64,000 nucleotides of DNA from CAISDA01 sp050258555 (GTDB lineage: Bacteria; Bacteroidota; Ignavibacteria; UBA10030; UBA8401), in contig JBLMZA010000043.1 in the NCBI GenBank assembly GCA_050258555.1, positions 13,794-77,793 on the forward strand, given 5' to 3'. Of the stretch, positions 1 to 8,974 are shown one piece after another (within the stretch, counting starts at the first letter, position 1; each line of letters opens with the position of its first letter). The translations under genes and the position numbers were made by a program. Under the pieces are notes generated by a model. The model did no database searches, was not told the DNA's origin, and saw only the letters and a list, made by a program, of their open reading frames with translations.

Positions 1-543
1 CATCTCGGCATCGAGAAGCCGGTGGAAAGCCTGAACGAGCATAACGAACAGGCGGCGACGTTTCATATTCTCGACTTTCTGAAGTCGGGAAAAAATGTCG
101 CGGTGATTTCCGATTGCGGCACGCCGGTGTTCTCCGATCCCGGACAGATGCTTGTGCGCAAGGCGGTCGAGCTCAAGATCAAGGTGGTGCCGATTCCGGG
201 CGCCTCGTCGCTGATGCCGGCGCTTACCGTGTCCGGATTCTCCATCGACCAGTTCGTGTACTACGGCTGGCTTTCTCCGAAGCGGCCGCGGCGCCTTGCC
301 GAACTCGAACAGCTCCGGCGCGAGCGGCGGACGATCGTGCTGATGGATACGCCGTACCGGCTGCTGCCGCTGCTGAAGGACATTGCGGACGTCTTCGGGA
401 GCGAACGCCGTATCTGCGTCGCGTTCGATCTGACACTGCCGGGCGAGGAGATTTTCCACGGCACCGCGCCCTCGCTCTATAAAAAACTCTCGAGCGAAGA
501 ACGCAAGGGCGAGTTCGTCGTGGTGATCGACAAAATGAAATAA
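1..543 (+). CDS. RsmI-like SAM-dependent methyltransferase (5' partial)
   Basis: The frame is open from base 1, so the start lies upstream; 180 residues are visible and roughly the first 50-60 are missing. The product belongs to the tetrapyrrole-methylase superfamily, whose RsmI branch 2'-O-methylates C1402 of 16S rRNA using SAM. Visible signatures are ISDCGTPVFSDPG (RsmI usually ISDAGTPLISDPG), the PIPGASSLMPAL block, and a C-terminal KGEFVVVI strand. The RELTKxxEE segment typical of canonical RsmI is replaced by FDLTLPGEEIFHGT. It may therefore belong to the shorter RsmI-like group common in Bacteroidota rather than be true RsmI. Family certain, exact substrate not. Confidence 0.85.
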   Translation, partial: HLGIEKPVESLNEHNEQAATFHILDFLKSGKNVAVISDCGTPVFSDPGQMLVRKAVELKIKVVPIPGASSLMPALTVSGFSIDQFVYYGWLSPKRPRRLAELEQLRRERRTIVLMDTPYRLLPLLKDIADVFGSERRICVAFDLTLPGEEIFHGTAPSLYKKLSSEERKGEFVVVIDKMK

Positions 544-568
544 TCGTTTTGCGTATGGAATGCGGATG

Positions 569-597
569 TTGCGTTCACTGTTCCTTTTGCGTATTAT
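569..597 (+). promoter_or_regulatory. Sigma70-like promoter
   Basis: TTGCGT (569-574) and TATTAT (592-597) are separated by 17 nt. The expected transcription start, about 7 nt past the -10 box, falls at or within a base or two of the ATG at 604. No Shine-Dalgarno sequence precedes that ATG, so the transcript may be leaderless. Confidence 0.4.
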
Positions 598-603
598 AAA
601 TGT

Positions 604-1632
604 ATGCTTCTTTCGCGACATATCGACAGCGACCGCAGGGCCCCCGAACTCTACGGCAACTATTGGTTTAACAGCCGTCCGCTGACGCTGCGGGCGATGC
701 AGGGCGATGTGGTGCTCCTGTTCTTCTGGGATCATGCATCGGCGGCGTCGCTGCGCGTGCTCCGGCATATCAACCGCATGCATGAAGAATACGGCCCGAT
801 GGGCCTGCGCATCATCGGCGTGCAGGTGGCCGACTACGCCGTCGTCCGCGATCCCGCGAAAAAAGAATCCATCATCGCTTCCTACAACATCCGGTTTCCC
901 ATCGTCGCCGACGACGAACGCCGCATCGCCGACTCGTACCGCGTGGATACGATGCCGACGGCCTGCCTGATCGCGCCGAACGGCGATATCTATGACATGC
1001 AGGTGCCGAAGGGTTCCGCCTCGCGCGTCGAACGCTCGGTCCAGTATCTGCTGCGTCAGGCGGGATATTTCGGCGAGCTTCCCTTCGTGGAATACCGGGA
1101 CGATCAGTACAGGGATTATTCGCCCGGTGTCGTCACGCCCGATTTCGATCTCGGCTATCTGCGCGGGTCGCTCGGCAACAGCGAGGGCTACAGTCCCGAA
1201 CTGCCCGCCGAATATCACGATCCCGGATACCACATCGAGGGAAAGTTCTATGCCGAGGGCATCTGGACCGCCGGAAGGCGTTCGTTCGAATATGCGGGCA
1301 CAGACAACGGATACATTCTCTTTCCCTATACGGGGTACGATCTTGCCATTGTCTCGGGCAATGAACGGCAGACCGATACGGTGCGCGTGCTGATGGACGA
1401 GCGCCCGGTCGATGCAGCGATCAGAGGATCAGATATTTTTGTTGATGACAACGGCAATACCATGGTGAAAACAAACATCCTTCGGTCGGTTCACCTCATC
1501 AGCAGCGAAGCGGCAGCCAGCCACATCATCAAGCTTCTTCCATCGCGGCAGGGCACGGCATTTTACGGCGTCTCGTTCATTCCGTTCGATCCCGAATGGA
1601 GCCCGCGCCGTGCGCACTTCAGCGCGAATTAA
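604..1632 (+). CDS. Thioredoxin-fold protein lacking the CxxC active site
   Basis: 342 residues. Residues about 15-155 have a TlpA/AhpC-TSA-like thioredoxin fold: the strand VVLLFFW, a helix, IIGVQVADY, FPIVADDE, then the cis-proline loop DTMPTACLIAPNG (Pro118). The rest (about 160-340) resembles the beta-rich C-terminal region of DipZ-like proteins. At the active-site position, where WCxxC is expected, the sequence is FWDHASA (41-47), with no cysteine, so thiol redox chemistry is not expected. No signal peptide is visible, so it is probably cytoplasmic. ATG 604 is used because no other in-frame start exists before residue 32. The role is unknown; it could be a binding or scaffold derivative. 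Confidence 0.75.
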   Translation: MLLSRHIDSDRRAPELYGNYWFNSRPLTLRAMQGDVVLLFFWDHASAASLRVLRHINRMHEEYGPMGLRIIGVQVADYAVVRDPAKKESIIASYNIRFPIVADDERRIADSYRVDTMPTACLIAPNGDIYDMQVPKGSASRVERSVQYLLRQAGYFGELPFVEYRDDQYRDYSPGVVTPDFDLGYLRGSLGNSEGYSPELPAEYHDPGYHIEGKFYAEGIWTAGRRSFEYAGTDNGYILFPYTGYDLAIVSGNERQTDTVRVLMDERPVDAAIRGSDIFVDDNGNTMVKTNILRSVHLISSEAAASHIIKLLPSRQGTAFYGVSFIPFDPEWSPRRAHFSAN

Positions 1633-1783
1633 ACCGACGGCACAGGGTGGGCGGTTCTTCCGCCAGCCGACACACGATTATTCGTTATCGACATCAACGG
1701 CCCGCGACATCGACAGTCGGAAACGCGGGATGAATGCGGCGCACTGCCGCAATTTTTATTTCATGGACACAGGAAAAACGCAC

Positions 1784-2725
1784 ATGGCGATCAACACCAG
1801 AATCACGGAACTTTTTGGGATCGAATATCCTTTGAATGCAGCAGGAATGGTATGGGTGTCAGGATGGAAGCTTGCCGCCGCCGTCTCGAATGCGGGCGGA
1901 CTCGGACTGATCGGCGCCGGCTCGATGAAGCCCGACCTTCTGCGTGAACATATCCGGAAGATCAAATCGGCAACGACAAAGCCCTGGGGCGTCAACCTTC
2001 CGCTTACGCGCGGCGATGTCGAGGAGCTGCTTGCCGTCATCTTCGATGAAGGAGTCAGGATCATCTTCACCTCTTCCGGAAATCCCGCCGTGTTCGCTCC
2101 CAGGCTGAAGGAAAAAGGCATGACCGTTGTGCACGTCGTGGCCGCCGTGAAGCACGCCCGGAAGGCCGAGGCCGCCGGATGCGACGCCGTCGTGGCCGAA
2201 GGCTTCGAAGCCGGAGGACATAACGGATTCGACGAGATCACGACGCTTGCGCTTGTGCCGCAGGTTGTGGACGCCGTGACGATACCGGTGATCGCCGCCG
2301 GCGGCATCGCCGACGGACGACAGATGCTGGCCTGCATGGCGCTCGGCGCCGAAGGCGTGCAGATCGGCACGGCATTCGCCGCCACGGCGGAATCGTCCGC
2401 GCACGAACGCTACAAGCAGTCGATCATCGAGGCCGACGACGGCGCGACGGTGCTCACGATGAAAAAAGTTTCCCCGCTGCGCATGCTCAAGACTCCGTTC
2501 GCGCTGAAGGTGATGGAAGCCGAAGCCGCAGGAAGATCTAAAGAGGAGCTGCGCGAACTCAACGGCAAGGGCCGCGAGCGCATGGGCATCTTCGAAGGAA
2601 ACTGGGAGGAAGGGGAATTCGAAATGGGACAGAGCTCCGGACTCGTCAAGGAAATTCTTCCGGCCTGCGAACTCGTCCGCCGGTTCATCCGGGAATATGA
2701 GGACGCGAAAAAGAACATCGCCTGA
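1784..2725 (+). CDS. FabK / nitronate monooxygenase-family flavoprotein
   Basis: 313 residues. An FMN-dependent TIM-barrel enzyme of the 2-nitropropane dioxygenase family, which includes nitronate monooxygenase and FabK enoyl-ACP reductase II. Visible motifs are the N-terminal GIEYPLNAAGMVWVSG segment, AVSNAGGLGLIGAG, VVAEGFEAGGHNG, the phosphate-binding VIAAGGIADG and GAEGVQIGTAF. Length and the AAVSNAGGLG block fit FabK, but sequence alone does not separate the two activities. The start at 1784 is chosen for its upstream AGGAA; an in-frame ATG at 1763 is the alternative. metH follows after a short gap in the same direction, possibly in one transcript. Confidence 0.85.
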   Translation: MAINTRITELFGIEYPLNAAGMVWVSGWKLAAAVSNAGGLGLIGAGSMKPDLLREHIRKIKSATTKPWGVNLPLTRGDVEELLAVIFDEGVRIIFTSSGNPAVFAPRLKEKGMTVVHVVAAVKHARKAEAAGCDAVVAEGFEAGGHNGFDEITTLALVPQVVDAVTIPVIAAGGIADGRQMLACMALGAEGVQIGTAFAATAESSAHERYKQSIIEADDGATVLTMKKVSPLRMLKTPFALKVMEAEAAGRSKEELRELNGKGRERMGIFEGNWEEGEFEMGQSSGLVKEILPACELVRRFIREYEDAKKNIA

Positions 2726-2753
2726 TCCAGGGGCGGTCACCCGCTATCACACT

Positions 2754-5700
2754 ATGACAGGACACATGAGATCATTTCTTGACACACTGAACGAAAAAGT
2801 CGTCGTCTTCGACGGCGCAATGGGCACGAACATCCAGGCGCAGATGCTCACCGCGGACGATTTCGGCGGCGAGCATCTGAACGGCTGCAACGAATACCTC
2901 GTCATCTCGAAGCCCTCGGCAATCCGGAAGGTCCATGCCGATTTTCTGGCGGCCGGCGTGGACGTGATCGAGACCGACTCGTTCGGCTCGGCGCCCATTG
3001 TGCTTGCCGAATACCATCTCGAGAACCGGGCATACGAGCTCAACCTGAAAGCGGCGCATCTGGCCAAAAACGTCGCGCGCGATTTCTCGACGCCGACGCA
3101 TCCACGCTACGTCGCCGGATCGATCGGACCCACCACGAAGCTGCCCTCGCTCGGACACATCTCGTTCAGGGAGATGAGAGAAAGTTATTATCAGCAGGTC
3201 TCGGGACTGATCGACGGCGGGGTCGATCTGCTGATGATCGAAACATGCCAGGATATTCTTCAGACGAAGGCGTGCTTGAGCGCGGTTTTTCAATGCTTTA
3301 GGGATAAGCATGTGAAGCTTCCCATTATTGCCTCGATCACGATCGAACAGACCGGCACGATGCTCATGGGCACCGAAATCGCTGCGGCGCTGACGGCGCT
3401 CGAGCCCTTCGATATCACGGTGATCGGCATGAACTGCGCCACCGGACCGAAGGAAATGTCGGAGAACATCCGCTATCTCTGCACGAACTCGCCGCTGCCC
3501 GTGTCCTGCATTCCCAATGCGGGACTTCCCGAAAATGTCGGGGGACACGCGCATTATCATCTGTCGCCCGAGGATTTTTCGGGCTATCTCACGCATTTCG
3601 TCAAGGATCTCGGCGTCAGCGTCGTGGGCGGCTGCTGCGGCACCCGTCCCGAACATCTGAAGGCGCTTGCCGACTCCGTGGGCGGCCTCTCGCCGCGTCC
3701 GCGCGATGCCGAATATGTGCCGGGGGCGTCGAGTCTCTACGGGGCGTCGCCCTTCTATATCAATCCCGCCCCGGTGATTGTGGGCGAGCGGGCGAATGCC
3801 AACGGATCGAAAAAATTCCGCGAGCTGCTCCAGGCCGAGGATTTCGATTCGATCGTGAATATCGGCAAGGAGCAGGTGAAGGAAGGGGCGCACATTCTCG
3901 ATCTGTGCGTGGCGTACGTGGGGCGCGATGAGGTGCGCGACATGCACGAGGCGGCCTACCGCTACAACACGCAGGTGCCGCTGCCGGTGATGATCGATTC
4001 GACCGAGGCGCCGGTGATCGAAGAGGCGCTGCAGCTGTTTGCGGGAAAGTGCATCATCAATTCGATCAATATGGAGGACGGGGAGGAGCGCATCGACAAG
4101 ATCGTGCCGCTGTGCCGGCAGTACGGAGCCGCCGTCGTGGCGCTGACGATCGACGAAGCCGGCATGGCCAAGACGGCGGAAAAGAAGGTCGAGATCGCCG
4201 GGCGGATCTATTCGCTTGTCGTCGGCAAGTACGGCATGAAGCCGCACGACCTCATCTTCGACACGCTCACGTTCACGCTCGGATCGGGCGAGGAGGAATT
4301 CCGCCGCGCCGGCATCGAGACGATCGAGGCGATCCGTCTGATCAAGGAGCGCTTCCCGCAGGTGAAGACCATTCTCGGCGTGAGCAATATTTCGTTCGGA
4401 CTCGGCGCGCACATGCGCCATGTGCTCAATTCCGTGTTCCTGCATTACGCGATCGAAGCCGGCCTCGATATGGCGATCGTGAATGCGCAGAAGATCCTGC
4501 CTCTCTACAAGATCGACGAGAAAGGACGGGAGCTCTGCCGGCAGCTGATCTTCGACGAGCGGCGGTTCGAGGGCGGCGTATGCACATTCGATCCGCTCAT
4601 GGAGCTGATGGCGTACTATGCTGACAAAAAATCCGCGCTGAAGGAGGAAAAGAAGGAGCGCGCCGGCACGATCGAGGAGATCCTGAAGGCGCGCATCATC
4701 GACGGAGACCGTCAGGGATTGAACGAGGACCTCGAAGCGGCGTTGAAAAACTATACGGCGCTGGACATCATCAATACGATCCTGCTGGACGGAATGAAGA
4801 CCGTGGGCGAGCTCTTCGGACGCGGCGACATGCAGCTGCCGTTCGTGCTCCAGTCGGCAGAGGTGATGAAATCGGCCGTCGCCTATCTCGAGCAGTACAT
4901 GGAAAAATCGGAAACGACCACGAAGGGATCGATCGTGCTGGCGACCGTGAAGGGCGACGTCCACGACATCGGCAAGAATCTCGTCGATATCATCCTCACC
5001 AATAACGGATATAAGGTGCACAACCTCGGCATCAAGCAGCCGATCGAACACATCATCAAGACGTTCGAGGAAACGAATGCCGATGCGATCGGCATGTCGG
5101 GCCTCCTGGTGAAGTCGACGCTCGTGATGAAGGAAAACCTCGAGGTGCTGAACGAACGCGGCCTCACGCCGCCGATCGTGCTCGGCGGCGCGGCGCTCAC
5201 GCGGCGCTACGTGGAGAACGATCTGCGCGCGGTCTACAAGGGCGTCGTCAGCTATGCCGGCGACGCCTTCGACGGCCTGCACTTCATGGAAAAACTGAAG
5301 AATGAAGGCGCCGCAAGTTTCGACATCGGCCGTGCGGCCGCCGCCGAGGAAGACAGCGAGGAGGTGCTCACCGGCACCGAAGCGAAGATCGCCCTGTCGA
5401 TGAAGGAAGTCGGCACATCGGCAATCGTCCCGGCCGAGGACATTCCGTCGCCGCCGTTTTGGGGAACGAAGATCGTCGAAGATCTTTCTCTGGAGGACAT
5501 TTACCGCTACGTCAACGAATCGGCGCTCATCAAGGGACAGTGGCAGGTGAGAAAGGGAAGGCGCACGGAGGAGGAATACCGCCGGCAGCTGGAGACATCG
5601 GTGTATCCCGATCTGAAGGAGCTGAAGGACCTGTGCATGCGCGAACGTCTCCTGGTGCCCAAGGTGGTCTATGGATATTTCCCGTGCCAGTCGTCGGGCA

Positions 5701-6236
5701 ATGATCTCATCATATACGAGGACGATCGGAAGACGGAACGCACGCGCTTCACATTCCCGCGCCAGAAGGACGACCGTCATCTCTGCCTGGCCGATTATTT
5801 TGCGTCGGTCGGATCGGGAAGAATCGACGTCGTCGCATTCCACCTGGTGACGATGGGACGGCGGGCATCGGAATATTCGGCCGCGCTGTTCGCGGCGAAC
5901 GACTACAAGAAGTATCTGTATTTCCACGGCCTGAGCGTGGAATCGACCGAGGCGCTTGCCGAGCTGTGGCACAAGCGGATCCGGGAGGAACTCGGCATCG
6001 CCGGACAGGATGCGCCTGATATCCGCCGGCTCTTCAGCCAGGGGTACCGCGGATCGCGCTACAGTTTCGGGTATGCCGCATGTCCGAACCTCGAGGACCA
6101 TGTGAAGCTCTTTGCGCTGCTCGAGCCGGGCAGAATCGGCGTGAAGCTCACGGAGGAATTCATGCTCGAGCCCGAACAGTCGACCGATGCGATCATCGTG
6201 CATCATCCGCAGGCCAAGTATTTCAACATCAAATAG
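2754..6236 (+). CDS. metH: Cobalamin-dependent methionine synthase MetH
   Basis: About 1160 residues, matching full-length MetH. It transfers the methyl group of 5-methyltetrahydrofolate to homocysteine through protein-bound B12. Domains in order: homocysteine-binding barrel (about 1-315, zinc ligands Cys228 in GMNCATGP and Cys294/295 in GGCCGT); pterin-binding barrel (about 345-600, ERANANGSKKF); B12 cap (about 625-720); B12-binding domain with DVHDIGK, whose His737 ligates cobalt; and SAM-binding reactivation domain (about 930-1160, RYSFGYAACP). All modules are intact. ATG 2754 or 2766 could be the start; the latter has AGGA close upstream. No cobalamin or SAM riboswitch is evident upstream. 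Confidence 0.97.
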   Translation: MTGHMRSFLDTLNEKVVVFDGAMGTNIQAQMLTADDFGGEHLNGCNEYLVISKPSAIRKVHADFLAAGVDVIETDSFGSAPIVLAEYHLENRAYELNLKAAHLAKNVARDFSTPTHPRYVAGSIGPTTKLPSLGHISFREMRESYYQQVSGLIDGGVDLLMIETCQDILQTKACLSAVFQCFRDKHVKLPIIASITIEQTGTMLMGTEIAAALTALEPFDITVIGMNCATGPKEMSENIRYLCTNSPLPVSCIPNAGLPENVGGHAHYHLSPEDFSGYLTHFVKDLGVSVVGGCCGTRPEHLKALADSVGGLSPRPRDAEYVPGASSLYGASPFYINPAPVIVGERANANGSKKFRELLQAEDFDSIVNIGKEQVKEGAHILDLCVAYVGRDEVRDMHEAAYRYNTQVPLPVMIDSTEAPVIEEALQLFAGKCIINSINMEDGEERIDKIVPLCRQYGAAVVALTIDEAGMAKTAEKKVEIAGRIYSLVVGKYGMKPHDLIFDTLTFTLGSGEEEFRRAGIETIEAIRLIKERFPQVKTILGVSNISFGLGAHMRHVLNSVFLHYAIEAGLDMAIVNAQKILPLYKIDEKGRELCRQLIFDERRFEGGVCTFDPLMELMAYYADKKSALKEEKKERAGTIEEILKARIIDGDRQGLNEDLEAALKNYTALDIINTILLDGMKTVGELFGRGDMQLPFVLQSAEVMKSAVAYLEQYMEKSETTTKGSIVLATVKGDVHDIGKNLVDIILTNNGYKVHNLGIKQPIEHIIKTFEETNADAIGMSGLLVKSTLVMKENLEVLNERGLTPPIVLGGAALTRRYVENDLRAVYKGVVSYAGDAFDGLHFMEKLKNEGAASFDIGRAAAAEEDSEEVLTGTEAKIALSMKEVGTSAIVPAEDIPSPPFWGTKIVEDLSLEDIYRYVNESALIKGQWQVRKGRRTEEEYRRQLETSVYPDLKELKDLCMRERLLVPKVVYGYFPCQSSGNDLIIYEDDRKTERTRFTFPRQKDDRHLCLADYFASVGSGRIDVVAFHLVTMGRRASEYSAALFAANDYKKYLYFHGLSVESTEALAELWHKRIREELGIAGQDAPDIRRLFSQGYRGSRYSFGYAACPNLEDHVKLFALLEPGRIGVKLTEEFMLEPEQSTDAIIVHHPQAKYFNIK

Positions 6237-6356
6237 GATTCAATCCTCCTGCGGCGGTTTTTGCTTTTCGGCGGCGGTTTTCGTATTTTGGAATGATTTT
6301 TTTCAGTGCTTATCCATTCCAACCATTACAGTTCAACAGAAGGAATCAGACGAATC

Positions 6357-6992
6357 ATGGGAAATCTCGTATTAGTGCGCCACGGCGAATCGCAATGGAA
6401 TCTTGAGAATCGCTTCACCGGCTGGGTCGATGTTCCGCTTTCGACCAAGGGTGAAGAGGAGGCCCGCGCGGCAGGCGAGAAGCTGAAGGGCTTCACATTC
6501 GACAAGGCATTCACCTCCGTGCTTCAGCGCGCCAACAAGACGCTGCAGACGATCCTCGAGGTGACGGGACAGACGGGCATTCCCGTCGAATACGACCAGG
6601 CGCTGAACGAACGCCACTACGGCGCGCTGCAGGGACTGAACAAGGCCGAGACAGCCGAAAAATACGGAGCCGAACAGGTGAAGATCTGGCGCCGCAGCTA
6701 CGATGTTCCGCCTCCGGCCGACAAGACCGAACTGAATCCCGACGGCATCAGCGAAAGCCTCAAGGATACGGCGGCGCGCACGCTTCCGTATTACGAGAAG
6801 CACATTCTGCCCGAGATCCTGGCGGGGAAGAACATCATCGTCGCCGCGCATGGCAACAGCCTGCGATCGATCGTCATGCATCTCGAGGATCTGACCAAGG
6901 AGCAGGTGCTCGAGCTCAACATTCCGACCGGCGCGCCGCTTCTGTACGTGTTCGATGCCTCCGGCGCCATTGTGGACCACAAGTATCTCTGA
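6357..6992 (+). CDS. gpmA: 2,3-bisphosphoglycerate-dependent phosphoglycerate mutase
   Basis: 211 residues. Interconverts 3- and 2-phosphoglycerate in glycolysis and gluconeogenesis through a phosphohistidine. The N-terminal [12 protein letters not shown] carries the catalytic His and Arg, [10 protein letters not shown] and [11 protein letters not shown] line the active site, and AAHGNSLR holds the second catalytic His. It is somewhat shorter than the about 230-250 residues of many GpmA proteins. AAGGAATC lies upstream of the chosen ATG; an upstream in-frame extension looks non-coding. It is transcribed alone, ending at a strong hairpin terminator. Confidence 0.95.
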   Translation: MGNLVLVRHGESQWNLENRFTGWVDVPLSTKGEEEARAAGEKLKGFTFDKAFTSVLQRANKTLQTILEVTGQTGIPVEYDQALNERHYGALQGLNKAETAEKYGAEQVKIWRRSYDVPPPADKTELNPDGISESLKDTAARTLPYYEKHILPEILAGKNIIVAAHGNSLRSIVMHLEDLTKEQVLELNIPTGAPLLYVFDASGAIVDHKYL

Positions 6993-7026
6993 GCGCGTCC
7001 TGAATTTTTTCAACAAACCTGTGGTG

Positions 7027-7067
7027 ATGCCCGGAAAGCCGAACGCTGTTCCGGGCATATTTTTTTT
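7027..7067 (+). terminator. Rho-independent terminator after gpmA
   Basis: A perfect 10-bp stem, ATGCCCGGAA (7027-7036) with TTCCGGGCAT (7049-7058), a 12-nt loop, and a run of T residues directly after it. Confidence 0.9.
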
Positions 7068-7089
7068 GAACGTGTATTGATATTCCATC

Positions 7090-7117
7090 TTGTTTTTGCT
7101 ATCATTCACAATACAAT
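7090..7117 (+). promoter_or_regulatory. Candidate promoter for the ferredoxin gene
   Basis: TTGTTT (7090-7095) and TACAAT (7112-7117) are spaced 16 nt apart, in the gap between the gpmA terminator and the ferredoxin start. It would give an untranslated leader of about 100 nt. Confidence 0.4.
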
Positions 7118-7227
7118 AATAGGACCGGCTAACACCATCCCTGTACAACACTGCATAGAAGTATAGGAATTATATACACTTTCAATCACCCCCTTACTAT
7201 TTTTTTCTTGTTCAAGGAGACAGTCTC

Positions 7228-7566
7228 ATGGCAACAAAGATCACAGATGAATGCATCAACTGCGGTGCATGCGAACCCGAATGCCCCAACACGGCCATCT
7301 ACGCCGGCGGCGCACAGTATGAACTGAACGGCGGAACGTTCGACGCGCTGTCGAACGACTTCTACTACATCGTTCCCGAGAAGTGCACGGAATGCGTCGG
7401 CCACTTCGACCAGGAACAGTGCGCGTCGGTCTGCCCGGTCGACTGCTGCGTCCCCGATCCGGACCGCGTCGAATCGGAAGAGGCGCTTCTCGAGCGCGCA
7501 AAGGCGATTCATCCCGAGCGTGAGTTCGGCGAACTGAGCGCGGCAAACTCGCACTACCGCAAGTAA
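7228..7566 (+). CDS. 2[4Fe-4S] ferredoxin, YfhL type
   Basis: 112 residues. A small electron carrier with two cubane cluster sites: Cys9, Cys12, Cys15 and Cys19 followed by Pro, and Cys53, Cys56, Cys65 and Cys69 followed by Pro. The 8-residue spacing CxxCx8CxxxCP in the second site marks the YfhL/Alvin-type ferredoxins, which have an inserted loop and a C-terminal helix. A strong AAGGAG Shine-Dalgarno sequence lies about 10 nt before the ATG. It is a single-gene unit with its own promoter candidate and terminator. Redox partners are not evident from the neighbours. Confidence 0.92.
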   Translation: MATKITDECINCGACEPECPNTAIYAGGAQYELNGGTFDALSNDFYYIVPEKCTECVGHFDQEQCASVCPVDCCVPDPDRVESEEALLERAKAIHPEREFGELSAANSHYRK

Positions 7567-7584
7567 GGCTGTATGACCATACAA

Positions 7585-7621
7585 AGTCGGTTTGTCGCAT
7601 TCGATGAACCGGCTTTTTTTA
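7585..7621 (+). terminator. Terminator after the ferredoxin gene
   Basis: AGTCGGTT (7585-7592) pairs with AACCGGCT (7607-7614), with one G-T wobble, followed by seven or more T residues. Confidence 0.8.
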
Positions 7622-7644
7622 TTTTAAACGCGTCCCGCACACAC

Positions 7645-7959
7645 ATGGCACGGATCAGAATCGCACACATCGACGAGCTCAAACCGCGGCGCGGCATCGT
7701 CCGCACCGTTCACGGAGAGGACATCGCGCTGTTCATCGTGGACGGCGCCGTTCACGCCGTCAGCAACTATTGTCCGCATCAGCACGCCTCGAAGCTGCAC
7801 GAGAGCATCGTGGAAGGGTCCGTGATCACCTGTCCGATGCACGGATGGGCGTTCGATCTCTGCACCGGCGCGCCGGTGAATGCGGCCGGCCGTCTGACGA
7901 AGTTCGCGACGGAAGTGCGGGGCGGCATCGTCTATGTCGACATCGATGACGCCGACTGA
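7645..7959 (+). CDS. Rieske [2Fe-2S] ferredoxin-like protein
   Basis: 104 residues, a single Rieske domain of the NirD/dioxygenase-ferredoxin type. The cluster ligands are visible as CPHQH and CPMHGWAFD, the C-x-H and C-x2-H pairs. No transmembrane helix or signal peptide is present, so it is a soluble carrier. ATG 7645 is used; an in-frame upstream extension would run through the preceding terminator hairpin. The 3' end overlaps the queG start, so the two are probably co-translated, although no functional link between them is known to me. Confidence 0.88.
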   Translation: MARIRIAHIDELKPRRGIVRTVHGEDIALFIVDGAVHAVSNYCPHQHASKLHESIVEGSVITCPMHGWAFDLCTGAPVNAAGRLTKFATEVRGGIVYVDIDDAD

Positions 7960-8902
7960 ACAGATACGGCGCAGGGCGCTCGAGCTGGGATTTGCGAAAG
8001 TGGGGATCGCCCGGGCCGACGTGCTCGAACCTGAGGCGGCCCGGCTGGAGGAATGGCTGCGCCGCGGCTACCACGCGGAGATGGAGTGGATGAGGAACTC
8101 CGTCGCCAAGCGGAGCGACGTGCGCGTGCTCGTGCCGGGTGCGAAGAGCGTGATCGTCGCAGCGGAAAATTACTATACGCCCGTCCGCCACGGCACGGCG
8201 GCGGACGAGGGGAAGATCTCGCGCTATGCATGGGGCGACGACTATCACATCCACGCGCAGAAAAGAATCGAAGCGCTCTTTGACTGCATCAAACAAATAG
8301 AGCCCGGGGCGCCGGGACGGTACTACGTGGACACGGGCCCCGTGATGGAAAAAGCGTGGGCTGCGCGCGCGGGGCTCGGCTGGCAGGGCAAGCATTCGAA
8401 CCTCATCACGCGGGAATTCGGATCGTGGGTGTTTCTGGCGGTGATCATCACGACGCTCGAACTCGACGCCGACGAACCCCTGGCCGACATGTGCGGCACC
8501 TGCAGAGCCTGCATCGATGCATGTCCGACGCAGGCGATCACCGAGCCGTATGTCGTCGATGCGGGCCGATGCATTTCCTTTCAGACGATCGAGCACCGGG
8601 GAGACATCGATGCGGAGCTTGCCGACAAATTCGGCAGCTGGGTCTACGGGTGCGATATCTGCCAGGATGTGTGTCCATGGAACCGTTTCGCCAGGGAGAC
8701 ACCGCATCAGGCATATCAGCCCCGGGAAGGCGCCGCGGCGCCGAAACTCGAGACGCTGATCTCGATGACGCAGGAGGATTTTTCGTTCCGGTTTTCAAAA
8801 AGCGCGGTCAAGCGCGCAAAACTTGCGGGACTCGTCCGGAATGCCCTGATCGCCCGGCGCAATGCGGACCGGGAGCAGGACGACGAGAGAACCCCGCACT
8901 AA
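7934..8902 (+). CDS. queG: Epoxyqueuosine reductase QueG
   Basis: 322 residues. Catalyses the final step of queuosine biosynthesis, reducing epoxyqueuosine to queuosine in tRNA; a cobalamin and iron-sulfur enzyme. The N-terminal half has the QueG core (GKISRYAWGDDYH, YYVDTGPVMEKAWA, GLGWQGKHSNLI). Two 4Fe-4S motifs follow, CGTCRACIDACP and CDICQDVCPWN. The start lies inside the end of the Rieske gene (26-nt overlap); a second in-frame ATG at 7946 would shorten the overlap. Length is close to bacterial QueG proteins that lack the C-terminal HEAT-repeat extension. Confidence 0.95.
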   Translation: MSTSMTPTEQIRRRALELGFAKVGIARADVLEPEAARLEEWLRRGYHAEMEWMRNSVAKRSDVRVLVPGAKSVIVAAENYYTPVRHGTAADEGKISRYAWGDDYHIHAQKRIEALFDCIKQIEPGAPGRYYVDTGPVMEKAWAARAGLGWQGKHSNLITREFGSWVFLAVIITTLELDADEPLADMCGTCRACIDACPTQAITEPYVVDAGRCISFQTIEHRGDIDAELADKFGSWVYGCDICQDVCPWNRFARETPHQAYQPREGAAAPKLETLISMTQEDFSFRFSKSAVKRAKLAGLVRNALIARRNADREQDDERTPH

Positions 8903-8974
8903 CTTTCACTGTTACGATCATACAGAGGCGCCGCGTTTTCGGGACGGGCGCCGCATACCACAGCAAGGGATACT

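Noticed and set aside
2772..6206. 1144-residue open frame on the minus strand opposite metH
   Set aside because: It is antisense to a complete MetH with all motifs; composition is dominated by Arg, His and Asp, as expected from high-G+C shadow frames.
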